From Thuidium tamariscinum (taxonomy: Eukaryota; Streptophyta; Bryopsida; Hypnales; Thuidiaceae), in assembly GCA_947034885.2 (NCBI GenBank), contig OX344756.2:21373489-21437488 (forward strand): a stretch of DNA of 64,000 nt, given 5' to 3'. Numbering within the stretch: position 1 is the first letter of the stretch; the number at the start of each line of letters is the position of its first letter. The notes below the pieces were generated by a model. It was not told the origin of the DNA, ran no database searches, and worked only from the letters and a program-made list of their open reading frames with translations. Shown here piece after piece: positions 35,975-48,439 of this stretch. The position numbers and the translations under genes are program-made.

Positions 35975-36345
35975 CCCTTGAATGGCGACACAAACATTTG
36001 GTGTCCTATAGATGACACAAAATCTTTCTATGTGGGACAAAAGCGGAGCTATTCATTCTTAGAATTTTATGTGGAAAGTGGAGATCTTCTACAATAGTTA
36101 GAATTCCAATGAGTGCTTTCGGATTTTTTGGAACATGTGATTTCACCCTTAATAGGCCAGATTAATGACAATGGCAATGATTCATTTTGATACCATTAGA
36201 ATCAATGGTTAAGAAAATTCAAAAGCACTCATTGAAAGTCTAAGTATTGTAGAAGATGTCCCCTATTCACACAAAATTCTAAGAATGAATAGTTGCAGTT
36301 TTGTCCCACACAAAAAGACTCTTTGTCATCCATCCAACAAGAAAC
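35975..36345. mobile_element. Fold-back element with one TTAA-type end
   Basis: The left end CCCTTGAATGGC is preceded by TTAA (35971-35974). Inverted arms 36012-36118 and 36220-36329 share tgtgggacaaaa, attcattcttagaattttat, atcttctacaat and aatgagtgctttc. The right terminus is decayed. Single-arm relatives occur at 13735-13800 and 24975-25085. Confidence 0.75.
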
Positions 36346-36966
36346 GTGTGTATTTGTCTGCATATGTTACTGTAAATGGCTCGTAAGATGATCACAAAAT
36401 AGAGGGCCAATTTACGCTGTGGATCCTATACTCACATGGAAGTACAGGTAGGAAAAATCCATCAAATTGCTTTCTCCAACATTGAGCACGTCCCAAATTC
36501 TTAAAGAGCATTTCTTAATCTAATTTGGCAGCCTAGAAGTAAGAAGAGCAAGGTCTGACAAACGTCAAAAAAACAATAACAAGCTCTGGAGACAATACGT
36601 AAGTTACACAACTCTTGCACTTCGTTACCCCCCTAAACCAGACAAGCACAAGGAGACATCAATTCAATAAATCAGTTGGAGGGCAATGGGTAGATTTATT
36701 TGAGCAAGAACCAAAGGGAGTAAGTTCAGTTCAGTTGTATGAGGTGGAACGCCCCCTCCATTGCAGATCGATAACTCTATTGTGTGTAGGGAGCATATTA
36801 TCACTGGCAGAAGGGGCAAAGTGGAAAAGATGCTAGCCACACCTTATTATGGTGCTCTCAAGTTGTGCCAATTTAAAGACTCTGGGTAGTAATTTAGTAG
36901 GATTGATATCACTATTGAAATGGATAATGGTACATGTCTAGCAACTGACTATATACATCAAAAATT
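36346..36966. other. 3' side of the NDL-family gene
   Basis: No coding signal with family resemblance. It should contain the 3' UTR of the minus-strand gene; no polyadenylation signal is convincing. Confidence 0.35.
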
Positions 36967-39900
36967 TCACACTTGGGAAGCCACACGCGTCTTAATAGGC
37001 TTCAGTTTCAGTCCAAGGCTTTCTGGAGACAGGAGTTCAGCAGCCATACACAGAGGACTCAAGGGGCTCTTGGGGCTGGACGACAAAGAGACGAGTGGCC
37101 GTTGATAGAACGCGTAGCCGGTGAGGAACAGATCAATTGGCACTAGCATATCTTGTGGTCTCTCTTCTGTGACGAGAGACCCACCTCCTTCAACCTGCGA
37201 TTTAGAGCGTTTAATTGAGATTGGTTGGGAACTGACTTCTGCAACTTGGTTACCCATGGTTCCCCAAAACGACTACCGACATATTTTGAAATTTTGAATG
37301 TGTAGGTTACACCTCCATGATTTGTGACAAGGTCAGATTAAATTTCTGAGTATGTTGCAGCAAAAATGAAAGAAATGAAAGAAAATGCGGTTTATTATAG
37401 AGCCAGAAGTGGCTTGACATGGCGGCATGTCACCTTTATTCTCACCTCTATCAACGCATTGTATCGTCGGTTCATAGCCTCGCTTATGTGCAGAGCATCC
37501 CGGTGGAAAGGTGACTGGTCACCAACGAGTATCAATGTTCGGCACTTCAGTTTCTTCAAGCTCTCCGTCAAATCCCGCCGCTGGTGAATCGCTTCCAGGT
37601 AATGCATTACATTTCTGCTGCGTCTCTCATTGATGGACTGCACGATTGACCAAGGACAGTCACAAATGAGTACCAAAGAAAACCAACACTTGCAACACAA
37701 ACAATTCACCCTTGCAAATTCAGATCTTAATTTCCTCCGTGGTGTACATTGGATTATTATAAATTTCCTTTTATGTGAAGTTTGTTTATTGTCTCTACCA
37801 CAGGCGGAGCAAGAGTTCAAAAGTGTACTGTACAAAGCTTGGGTGCCAAATTAAGGCACAAGAAAAAGCAATTGTATCATGTTAGGGCCATATGTCTAAT
37901 GGAGTTATGGCATATGGATGTAGGAACAGTGAATTTAAAAGTAGTCAAATAGCGTTTTGAAATTTTCAAGCGTAACTTGGACTGTGAGGATTGCATTGTG
38001 GATTGAGACAATAGCAATAAGCCGCTTGTACTACGTATTAACTTTACATTATGTAAAATCAACTTACTTGGCGAATGGTCGTAAGCGCTTCTGTTCCTCC
38101 AACTGAAGCTGCTGCGTCACGAACTTCCTGAAAAAAGTGAAAAAAAATTTCGAGTCATGGTACTTCCTTGAAGAAAATGGTCATCACCTCATTTGAACCC
38201 GACTATTCTGTGCCGAGAATGATTAAACCAAGTTGGGATACTCACCAAACTGAAATATCGTTGAAGCAACATTTCCTTGACAAACCCAGTCATGCCGCAG
38301 AAATAAAGAAGGTTCATCAGGGCCTGAAATAATAGTAACAACAACAATTGCCACAAAGTGAGTGGAGGGAGAGCAGCTGACCCTACATAGCATACACCAA
38401 ACATGAATTTTTTCTCGAAATGCAAAAAAAAAGTATCAAAACTCAAAACCACTAGGTGGAATGTGATTGAAGGACCTGATTGTGCAGCCATTCAGTCCAC
38501 GATGGGCTTCGAGCAAGTGGTGACACCAAGATCAGCCCTAATGCACGGTCATTGTGCTTGCACTGCACACCACCAATAGTAAAGGTTTCGTTTCAGTCTT
38601 CAGTCTTAATCTTCTAGTTCTTGTAAAAAATGTTGACGCTCATACTCAATACTCAGTTGTCAGAAATTTAAGGCCACGGGGTACTGTACTCCGTTCAAAA
38701 ACTGGGACAGGTATAGTTCTATGTTTTGTGCACATGCTAAAGAGCTTTGCCAAAATCACAGAAAGCTACAGTTAAAAATGAATGTTTTGCAAACAGTACT
38801 GATAGCTGTACTTCTCAGGGTGGGTTTGCACTTCCCAGACAAGACAAGACTATTTAGAACCCAGTGAGCAAGACATTAGAAAACGAATAGGCTAAGTTGG
38901 ACTCAGATATCTCTAATCATTTTATAGTCAAAAACTATTGGAGCATTCCTAGCATGGTCAACACGACTAAAAATATAAAATCTGCTACCATGGACGTAAA
39001 CATGCCATATTTCCAATTACTGCAAAATTTCTGGTGCCGTGGTCCAAAGTCCAAAGTGAAAAGACAAAAAAAGACTAATTGTCAACTATTGATCAATCAC
39101 ATTACTGAATTTCCCAAAAAACATGATTGAAATGCCTTGTCTTCGAGGCTCTTGTTTAGGGAAATGGAAACTCCAATTCTCATGTTCTAAACCATTGCAG
39201 ACAATTATATATGTGAACGAAGCGAGTACCGCAAATAGACTGAGGATGTAGGCTCCACCAGAGACTCCCAAACCGATCACCTCATCCAGTCTGCAATTCA
39301 CGGAAGGACCACAATCAAAACCTCAAAGCTAACAACTATTGAGTGATTCTTCCTCTGCTCCTGATGCACACAAGGAGTGAAAGTACCCTCAACCCTCATT
39401 TTTATTAAGCCAGAGCATTTGAGTCATGTTGTGCTCGCATCTGGTTGGACAACTTCCCATATGTTCCAAGTTGTGACACGTGTAGAAGACCATTTTGTAC
39501 CCCCGAGGACTTGAAATTGGTATTCGAGAGAGATGAGTGGAGAGATAAATGGAAGCGGAATGTACTTACTGGAAGTAATCCAGGACCTCTGCCACTTGAT
39601 CCGCTAAGTCATCAACGGACAAGGTGGCTTGCTCAGGAGTGAGATCAAGAGCTCCAATCTGATCCATGAAAAGGACTCCATTAATTATCAGAATCTAGCT
39701 AAAAAATTCACAGAAGTTTCAAAGAAACGTGCCTCGCAGAAAACCACAAGTGGCAATTGTTTCCTGGAGTGAAAAACAAATCAACCTAGTCTAAAAGACC
39801 GAGAGTGAAGAGATTAAGTGACCCCTCACCTCGTGGCCAGGGGGCTGGATATGGAAAATGCAAAAATTGTGGAAGAGCACTGAGGAAGCGTCGGGGCAAG

Positions 39901-40788
39901 AAAGTAATCCCTCAAAGCAAGAGAAAGCTGTACATGCAGACAAACGACAGTCAGATCTCAATTTCTAAGCGACTGTGCTACGAGAGGCTGTCCCTGGAGC
40001 ACTTGCCCTCGCTTTTCACTCAAACGAAGGTCCTACTCAAACTTCCTCACATTCACTGTAGATTTTGTCAATCCAAAGTCACCTACCTTCGGTCCAGACC
40101 CCAAAACAGACAGGCTCACAGATATTGGAGTGCAAGACTAGCATTCTGCAATAAGAGGTCAATCACAAACAAGACTTCAAATATAGTCGGGGTTGTCACA
40201 ATTCCAGATTTTAAGCATGATCCAAATCCAGCCAAGCAATTATTTTGAGAATTTCAAGACCCACGATCAGTGATTGTTGTATTGGTTTCAATTGGTTTGC
40301 AATCTTACAATTGAGTCCAACGTCAGGGTATGTGACAAGTGCAGGCTTGTCTTGATCTCCACACACCGTGACTGAAATGTGGCCGAATGAGGTCGGCACC
40401 CAAAACTCCTGCATGCCCACAACACAAACAAACTCATCAGGAAAACCTCTAAATCCAGTGAGCATCACTAACACCTCTGAGTACATTATCTTCATAGAAC
40501 ATGCACTCTACTCATCACAGCAATCCGTGGACTCCAGAAGCACAGAGCCAGCTACAAAGATCGAAACCGTCTATAGTCCATACCAGTGGTTCCAAAGGTG
40601 ACTTCTCAAATACACCAGGCTGCTGGTGAATTTCAATGTTTTCACACAGGTATTCACATTCTTGCAGAGCTCTATAAACGAGAAATCGGGTTGTTAAGCT
40701 TAAGAACTGCTGCTGTATGTGTACATACCTGTCCACCCCACGGCGCAATGTCCATCTCCAACGCAATAGAATCACACCCCTCCTCCAT
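36967..40788 (-). CDS. NDL: NDRG-family alpha/beta-hydrolase-fold protein (N-myc downregulated-like, plant NDL)
   Basis: Ten exons: 40729-40788, 40309-40408, 39830-39927, 39570-39658, 39230-39290, 38476-38562, 38246-38323, 38068-38127, 37446-37637 and 36967-37194. All borders are GT-AG and phases agree; the product is 350 residues, the plant NDL length. Family landmarks in order: [121 protein letters not shown] and the tail [17 protein letters not shown] with [11 protein letters not shown]. Arabidopsis NDL proteins bind the G-protein beta-gamma dimer and affect auxin transport; the fold is generally held to be non-enzymatic. Here, however, the elbow reads G-V-S126-G-G with a serine at the nucleophile position. 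The region upstream of the start holds tandem arrays (40981-42291). Confidence 0.96.
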
Positions 40789-40980
40789 TAGTATCTTAGC
40801 CTCCTTGCAAACACTCAACTCGTCCACTACATCACATACTGCACCACTCAATCTTCACCTCCAATTCGCTTTTCTCAATCTAATGCTCGATCGATATGGG
40901 CGTGCACACCAAAAACCAGTCCTGGCGATGTAATTCTCTGATGAAATTGGTAATGAAATTTTTGAGAGAAAGGATTTCAG

Positions 40981-41857
40981 GATCGCGACTAAATGATAAG
41001 ATACGAGAAATTGGAAGTGCGAGAGTGCGAAACTGCGACGCTACAACAACGATCGGTGAGTGCCGGAGTCGTGTCGATCGAGCTCTGTTTCTAAAGATAC
41101 TTTTTCGCCCTTGGAGGAACCAGTATGGAATCGCAATCGAACAATGGGAACGAGAATTTGGAGAGCGAAACTGCGGAACTGTAATTCTACAACAACGAAC
41201 GGCGATTGCAATTAATGTGTCTAGCGTGCTCTGTTTCTAATGAAAAATTTCGATCATTGGGAGACTCGTTTCGTGATCGCAATTGAATGATAGGTAAGTA
41301 GGAATTGTAGTGCGAAAATTTCGAAACTGCTCGTCGATTTCAATTGATGTGTCTATCGTGCTCTATTCCCAATGAAAATTTTCGGTCTTTTCAGAGACTC
41401 GTTTTGCGATCGCAATTGAGTGATAAGTAACTAGGAATTGAAGCGCGAAACTCCGAAACTGCAAAACTTCAACAACAAACGGCAATTGCCAGTGTCGGAT
41501 CTACCGTGCTCTGTTTCTAAAGGAAATTTTCCACTCTTCGAAAGACTCGTTTTGCGATCGCAACTGACTGATGAGAAACAAAGAATTCAGAGTGCGAAAG
41601 TGCGAAAGTGCAATGCTACTACAACGACCAGCGATTGCACGTTGTTCAGTCTACCGTGCTCTACATGAAATGAAATTTCCTGGTCTTTCAGACACTCGTT
41701 TTGCGACCGCAATTGAATGATTGGAAACAACATTTGGAGTGCCAAAGTGAAAACTCGAAAGCTCCGGCAATCAACTTCCCCAACTACGATCGCTTCCCTC
41801 GTGCCGCCGACAGTGCTCTGTTTCTACAGATAATTTCTCCTCGACGAACGCGTTTTG
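40981..41857. repeat. Tandem array with about 147-bp period, six copies, upstream of NDL
   Basis: Units start with GATCGCAATTGA-like text at 40981, 41128, 41275, 41408, 41556 and 41705, giving spacings of 147, 147, 133, 148 and 149. Each unit continues with agtgcgaaa, ctacaacaacga, gcgattgca, cgtgctctgtttct and ends agactcgttttgc. Copies are diverged but colinear. The array begins about 190 bp before the NDL start codon, so it occupies the promoter or 5' leader region. Not coding. Confidence 0.88.
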
Positions 41858-42014
41858 GAATTGAAACCGCCTCCACTGCGGGAAACCAAAAAATCTGCTG
41901 AGGCGGTAAGTAGAAATTGGAAGACACGCAGATGCAACGGGCGAATAATAGGAACGCAAGCGCCGTCGGCTCCGTGTGATGGCATTTTCCGCGAGAGTGG
42001 GAGGGAGGGAAGTG

Positions 42015-42291
42015 GGTCCCGGAGTTTCCGACCTAGTAACTTTCCGACCTACCAGATGACTGCAACCGACTTGGGAACCCACACGGTCTGTGCTGTGCCT
42101 TAATGCCTTTGAGCTGGTTGGTCTCGGAGTTTGCGACCTTGTGACTTTCCGACCTGCCCGACGACTGCGACCGACTAGGGAACCCACACGGTCTGTGCTG
42201 TGCTTTCGCTCTGGTTGGTCCCCGAGTTTGCGACCTTGTGAATTTGCGACCTGCTAGGCGAGAGCGACCGACTCGGAAGACCCACACGGTC
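42015..42291. repeat. Tandem array, about 100 bp x 3, farther upstream of NDL
   Basis: Units begin GGTCCCGGAGTTT at 42015, 42120 and 42217. Each has gcgacctngtgactttccga, cgaccgact and acccacacggtctgtgctgt. GC-rich relative to the window; separate in sequence from the 147-bp array. Confidence 0.88.
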
Positions 42292-42562
42292 GTTGAGGCG
42301 CTATTGCGGCTCGTGCTTTGGGGTTCAAGAACTGAACGGGACTGCGTGTACGGACGAATATCCGTGCGAATCGAGTGGATAGTTAAACAAAATAAAAATA
42401 ATGGGGGGAGTTGGTAAGGAGGGAAAATGATTGGGAGTTATGAGGGGGCTAGGAAATCTTTTTTTGTCAATTAATGTGCTCACCCAACAATATGAATCGA
42501 ATTTTATTGTCCCCTACAGATCCGCTCTTTTCCCATTTTCTGTTTTCTACTGTTTGGGTTTA

Positions 42563-43495
42563 GCACATGAAGGACCATAGACTTTTTAGGGGAAAAAAAC
42601 ACTCAAAACTGCCAATTCTATTGCAAAGAGTAAAAAAATTTGAAAATTGTTTTTTCTTTCACATCTACTCATAAAATCTGACACCTTAATAGTATGAACA
42701 TTTGCAGAGTATATTTCAGAAACTTTGACAACACAAATTTGAAGATATTTGTGTTTTTAAGTAAAGAAAACAAGTTTTTTTGGCACCTACGCCTTGATTA
42801 TTTGATTTTAAACCTCCATAACTTAATTTTTAGAACTATAGAATTTTTGGGTTTTAATATTTGTTGTAAATAATTGAATTGAGAGTTTAGAAAAAAAAAA
42901 TCTATATAAAAAAAAGAAAAGAAAATTTTATTTTCATATTGAAAAAAATTGTTTAGTAGAAGTAGGTACAAGATAGAAGGAAATTGAAATTATTAGTATC
43001 TTTAAGATGGAATTGAAACACACTAATCCCAATGATGAGATTGTTCAACTAAGCAAACTAAACTATGGGGATTTTTTTTTAAATTATAAAAATTGAGTTC
43101 AAAGATAAATTCAACACACTATTTTCTAAAGTAGTTGCTATGATTGCTTGTAAAATAAGATGGTCTACAACTTTCACATCACCTATCTAAATGGAATAAA
43201 TCAATGTTTTCTATATAGACAAAAATATAATCTATGAGAAAATAAATCATAAATTTAAAAAAAATTTAAAAAAATTTGAATCTTCTTAACTACCTAGTGT
43301 TCCTTGTTTAGGATTTATTTGACGTAACTTTTGCTCCTATGCATCAAATGAAAGTTAATATTTCAAAAATTACGTTCTCAAAAAGCTAATGTATTTTTCT
43401 ATTTTGAGAAAAAATATCAAAAATCTTAACAAAAATAAAGACCATACTACCATAGGTACTTGTTAGAAACCTAAGGAACAATGGTCCTTTAGGGC
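42563..43495 (+). mobile_element. 933-bp TTAA-type element, sister of 62415-63334
   Basis: Terminal inverted repeat AAGGACCATAGAC (left) against CCTAAAGGACCATTGTTCC (complement of the right end); flanks TTTA and TTAA. The interior is colinear with 62415-63334 (actgccaattctat, gagtaaaaaa, gaagtaggtac(a/g)agatag, gcactaatcc). No open frame of note; non-autonomous. Confidence 0.82.
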
Positions 43496-43499
43496 TTAA

Positions 43500-45444
43500 T
43501 GTCTTTTGCTAGGTGTTGCTTGAAAAAATAGGTTTAAAAGTATTGAAATTAATTCAAGTACTAGGACCTACAATAACAACACAAAGTTGTACTCAAAGTA
43601 CAACTTTTAAAATTATAAAAATGTGCTAAGTGCACTAATATGGAAATTTTCAATATTTTAGATTAAATCAATAGAATGTGGTTGACATTTTTTAATATTA
43701 TCTCATAATTGTGTAATTGTCATCCAAGTTTCAAACTTTTTTGTTTTTCATTTTAAATTGTATTTGAGTGTTGATTTTATAAGTTTATTACATGGCTATG
43801 CATTTAGCATAAAGTCTCTTTTAGTTTTGTAAGAAATTGTAAATTTTACTATTTTTTTGATAATAATTGAAAATGATTTGTTAAATATATCACATTTACA
43901 ATCCAATCAATTTAAAATTTCTTCAAGAGATACAAGTAGGAATGAAGAATACGATGAAAAATTTTAAGTATTAACTTAATTTTTACACTTACAATACCAT
44001 TGACAATGAATTTTAATACAATTATAATTAATGATGAAATTTAGCCTTATATAAGATTTATATAATTAATTGATGAAATTTCAATCACATGAATATAAAT
44101 ATTTTTCTTATAGATGTTGGTATTTTCATATTTAGTAGGAAAACCAAATTATTGTGATTTTTTGAAGTGCAAAGTATACATATCATTATATTTTGTAGAA
44201 TAAATAATTGAATAATATAGAAATTTGACCCAAAGCAAAGGTTAAAATGAATAAATATATTTTTCATTTTAGATTTGAATATCATTTCTAAATATAAAAA
44301 ATGAAAATGATAGACACACAAATTAGGCATTTGGTAGTCTCAATCGCAATACTCATTAAAATTTTAGATTCTTCCAATATTTTACATTGGAATACAAATG
44401 AAATTTGTTAAGCTTCCATTTTTTAGCTCAAGTCAGCTAATAAAGAAATAAACTTGATAAAAAAATGACATTATAAATAAACTTGTTTAGTACACATAAA
44501 TTTGTCATGTTGTTTTATTATAATATGTGCTTGAATTAGGTGTTGTTATCCTAGTGCCCTTAAATCCTAAAATACAATTTAATTCTTAGTAGGACAGCCT
44601 AGAGAGTCTGGTATGAAATTTTAGGACATGGGCATAAATAATTGAGTAGGTCATGAATTAAATAAATGAGAGTAGCCATTCTACCAAGGCAAGGAAACAA
44701 AGGATTTTTTGCTCATGTATTGTTCTCTACTACTCTCTCCACATAGGCAATGTCTTTGGATTCACATGATCCAACTTCTTAATCAAACGATTTGTTATGT
44801 GCAAATTAAGAAATTTGAAATGTATTGCACCAATAAAACACATGTTATCTTTGTGCAAGTACAATTACAATAACAATAAGCCCACTGAATCAAGGAACCA
44901 TTGACTAGTCCATTAACAATTTTGATTATTCCAATACAAAAATGCCCAAAGAATCAAAATATATTTTTAAGTTTCAAAGCATATACACTCAAATTATCAT
45001 GTAGTTGACAGAGGTCCTTTGCATCCAAAGTATAGATAAGAGACTAAGATGAAATGATCATGATTGATTTACACAAGGGATTATTCCTTCATATGCGATT
45101 ATATTCTTGGAATTTCTATAGTAATTAAGTGAGGTTACATCATGTGTTTAGAATGTCAAGAAAATACATGCTTAGAATATGTAGGATTTTCTTTTGACAT
45201 CTAATGAGAACCACAAAATAAATTAAAATAGTGCAAACCATGCTTAATTACTTACTTAATCGATTTTAGTTACAATAATTACCTTCATAACAACCTTTTT
45301 TTCTTACACAATAGAGACAAATTGCATCTTTTCAAAAAAAATATCTACATTTTTTCATTTAAAAGGAGTGTTGCTATTATGTGAGGATAAGAGTGTAAGC
45401 CCATCAGCTTAGAAAATTCTATACCTATGGTATAAGTGTCATTA
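43500..45444. other. AT-rich intergenic stretch
   Basis: No gene, repeat array or transposon end that I can support on either strand. Confidence 0.45.
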
Positions 45445-45448
45445 TTAA

Positions 45449-46020
45449 CCCTTAAATGGTTTTGACTATATTTTGGAGTGGTGAAAATGACAATTTTGGA
45501 GTGTTTATTTATGGAATTGAAAAATGCAATCCCAATAATTAAAATATTGTAGTAAAAATCTACAACTATTGTTTTTATTTATTTTTTCCAAAATATTAAG
45601 AATTGAATTAAATAAAGGACTTCAAAAAAAATTTGTAGTGTAGAGATTCTATAATGAGCTGCAAACTACCCCAGACTAAAGATCTTCATAACTTTTGACT
45701 CATTGATCAGAATGGAATGATTCAAATCTTTCTACTTAAATAAAAATATAATAAATCAATTTGAGATTTTTATTTATTAAAAAAATAATTCTTAAAGAAT
45801 TTTTTTCTACTACTAAAATTGCTCGTTGAGTAATGAAAACTTCATATCTTATAAGAACTTTTTAATTATGTAGTCAAAGCTATGAAATTTGTTGGGCCTG
45901 GAAGCTACTCCTTAGGCACATGTGTGAAAATATTAAAGGAAAAGAATAAAATGTCCATTTGTAATGAGCTGCTTGAAATTGCTATGTTGCCAAAAAAAAC
46001 TCAATTTGGACATTGAGGGG
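45449..46020 (+). mobile_element. 572-bp TTAA-flanked element
   Basis: TTAA at 45445-45448 and 46021-46024; ends CCCTTAAATGG and ACATTGAGGGG. The left portion matches the 15206 end of the nested 942-bp element, and the right portion matches the fold-back arm (gttgggcctggaagctactc, attgctatgttgccaaaaaa). A shorter, complete-looking member of the same family. Confidence 0.85.
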
Positions 46021-46159
46021 TTAAAGAAACCTTCTAAAATTATAGTGTATTCATATTATAGATATTTATATTATAGGTGTTTACATTGTAAGTACCTTCA
46101 ATGGGTGTAGTATATATACTTATATATACACTCAAAGCTCATATAGTAATCCCGTTGAT

Positions 46160-46430
46160 TTAAAAGTAAACTTTTATAGCCATAAATTTTTCATTTCTAC
46201 TTAAAATATAGATGAAGTTGTCAAATTTAGATGAAAAAGTACATGGATGCAATTGAAAAGTGTTTTTTGGGCCAAAAGATGAGTGAATATAGATCAAAAT
46301 TTCGATGTAATTGCTATCCCAACACTTCCTCAAAAGTAATTTTCTTAAATTTATTTCATTTGAAAGCCTTGCTTTGGCACCATAGTCTGGAAGTAACTTA
46401 GTGATTGTTGCAAGTTGAATGTTTTCCATC
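46160..46430. repeat. Dispersed repeat related to 48940-49080
   Basis: Shares tttcatttct, agatgaagttgtcaaattt, gatgaaaaagt and catgaat/catggat steps with 48940-49080, and more weakly with 4200-4400. Confidence 0.55.
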
Positions 46431-47084
46431 ATCTAACTTATCTACAAGAAAAATCAATGCACCACGACGGTACCATATGACACCATGCTAGTGTGAATGG
46501 GGTGGCATGGGATTGATTATGGTTGGGGAAGTGATGGGAGGACACTAAATCCTGCATTCAAACTGGGCCCTACAGGAGCATATTTACCCTGGGGAAAATG
46601 CAGGAATTTTCTATTTTTTTGGAAATAATTCTTTTGCAAATTCTGAATTCTTATTTGCAATTAGGAACCCCAAATTTGCTAAGGTGAGGACTTGAACTTA
46701 CCTAGACATAGCCCAAAAATAGGAAGCTTTTTTACTTTTACCTCTAGAGAACCCAGAAATTATCCTGTGGAGTCCAATTCAAATGGAGGATTTAGTGTCT
46801 TGCGAAGTGATGAAGAAAGAAGGTTGCATCCAGTGATCTCAAAACTGTTTTTAGTGCAATATGCTACCTTTCAAGATAAACAAGCATCAATTTTGGCTAT
46901 CTTAAGGTGAGTAGTAGCAAAACAAAATAGAAAAGAATAGAATTTTGCAAGTTGAAAGACAAAACTAACTAAACATATGCTAATTCTACTATAGAAGAAG
47001 TTGCAAATTGGCTATCAAATTTGACTGTTTGTTGTAATTTTGACTAAAATGGTTCCATTAAAGGTCCTTTTTTACAATGTAATA
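46431..47084. other. Spacer with a more GC-rich patch (46440-46600)
   Basis: The patch (ccacgacggtaccatatgac, gggccctacaggagcatat) has no recognisable coding sequence. 46855-47045 is the partner of the dispersed repeat at 8195-8420. Confidence 0.4.
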
Positions 47085-47357
47085 AGGTAGGTACACCCAA
47101 AATGGCACCCTACCTTAAAGCCCCATCTACAATGTGCATACATTTTCAAAATCGGTTATGTACCTAGACTATAGATGGCACTTTCAGAAACTGACTTTGA
47201 CCGTTACTAACTTTTGCATACGGTATCCAAATCCTCTGTTCTTTGGTGCGTTGGAACATGCTTTCACTCGCCAACAAGACTGCATGAAAATCTGAACAGC
47301 ATGATAACAGGAACTAGGCACAGTAAGAATAAGTGGCTTTTTTAGATGTACCCACCT
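47085..47357. mobile_element. 273-bp MITE, inverted sister of 18328-18599
   Basis: Ends AGGTAGGTACACCCAAAATG and AGGTGGGTACATCTAAAA; left flank TA, right flank CA. The interior contains cttttgcatacggtatccaa, the inverted equivalent of the 18.4-kb copy. A diverged fragment of the family lies at 54775-54970. Confidence 0.78.
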
Positions 47358-48042
47358 CAGTAGCACAAGGATTTTTTGGGTAGAAACCGAGCAAAATTTA
47401 GCCAGTTTTGAAAACACTGGTTGCATCCCCGTCTGTACCTTTTTCTTCAAGCCTCCGTCAGCATGTGCCTTCCCCCTCCTTCAATTTTTATCAGTTTTCT
47501 CATCATCCACTGAGATTCGTGGAACTGGTTCCTGGGCAGACCTCCTGCTGACACTAGGGGGTGGTCAAGGACAAAATGGATGATATAAGGTAGAAGCACC
47601 TAAAACAGACACTTCCCCTGGATCTCTTGATTCTTGAGGGTGCTTGGAGAGGAAAATGACATGCATTTGCGAGGAAATGGTTTAGGAGACCAAGAGAATT
47701 AGTTTCATATTTTTCTGAGTTTGTATGAATACAATATGAATTTTTGAAAACAATTGTGTAGATGCACCTACTGTGAACACCTGGCTAACACCAAAGTGGG
47801 CACAAAAACACTCAAAAGTGACACACTCTAACCTTGGATCCTATGTCGATGATTGGCCACTTTTGGGAAGAGTGACAACTTCTTGGAACCTCATTTGTCT
47901 ACTTTAAAACCCCACATGTCTTCTTTGAGGTCACTTGCACTTGAGTTTAGGTTCTTTTCTAGGTGTCCATGAATGACTAGTGTTCCATTTGGGTGCTTCT
48001 ACCTTTGTGGGCGGGGCTATGCAAACGCAAACATGTGTAGTA
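47358..48042. other. Spacer of unknown content
   Basis: Mixed composition with some GC-richer text (47440-47600). Short frames only; no family resemblance. Confidence 0.35.
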
Positions 48043-48439
48043 AGGTGGAACCACCTGTAACTAATCATTCAAGGTATTTTAGACAATATCTGGTGTAGTG
48101 TAAGGCAAAGCAAATTTTTTATAGGTACAATGATAGAAATGATGGGGATTGCCAAAACTTTGAAAATTGTTTTGTTTGAATTGAAATTACTATGAACTGT
48201 GAAAGGTAAAAAGTGTACCAATCCATTACCATTTTGTGGACTCTTCTAATTTTGATTACACAAAAGCTACTTTTTTACACACTTGTTTCTACTTTCTTCC
48301 ACACTACTTTGGAACATGTGCCATGAACTTTTAGTCCTAACTTTGAAAAGGAGGAAAAAACACATTCTAGCCTTGGTTGAAAATATATCCATTGATAGGT
48401 TGGCTATTGGATGTAAGTTGATTATGCGTGGTTCTTCTA
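48043..48439. mobile_element. Tc1/mariner-like MITE, copy 2
   Basis: Colinear with 17139-17538 over its whole length at high identity (gtgccatgaacttttagtcc, tctagccttggttg). The left end AGGTGGAACCACCTGTAAC is preceded by TA; the right end is slightly decayed (GGTTCTTCT). Confidence 0.85.

Noticed and set aside
42033-42287. Minus-strand open frame with a repeated peptide (CGFPSR...SGRSE) in the 100-bp array
   Set aside because: The peptide repeat only reflects the DNA tandem repeat keeping a frame open; no start context, splice partner or homologue is evident.
40981-42291. CRISPR-like or centromeric satellite interpretation of the arrays
   Set aside because: A eukaryotic nuclear locus with few, diverged, contiguous units and no spacers; too short for a centromeric satellite on this evidence.
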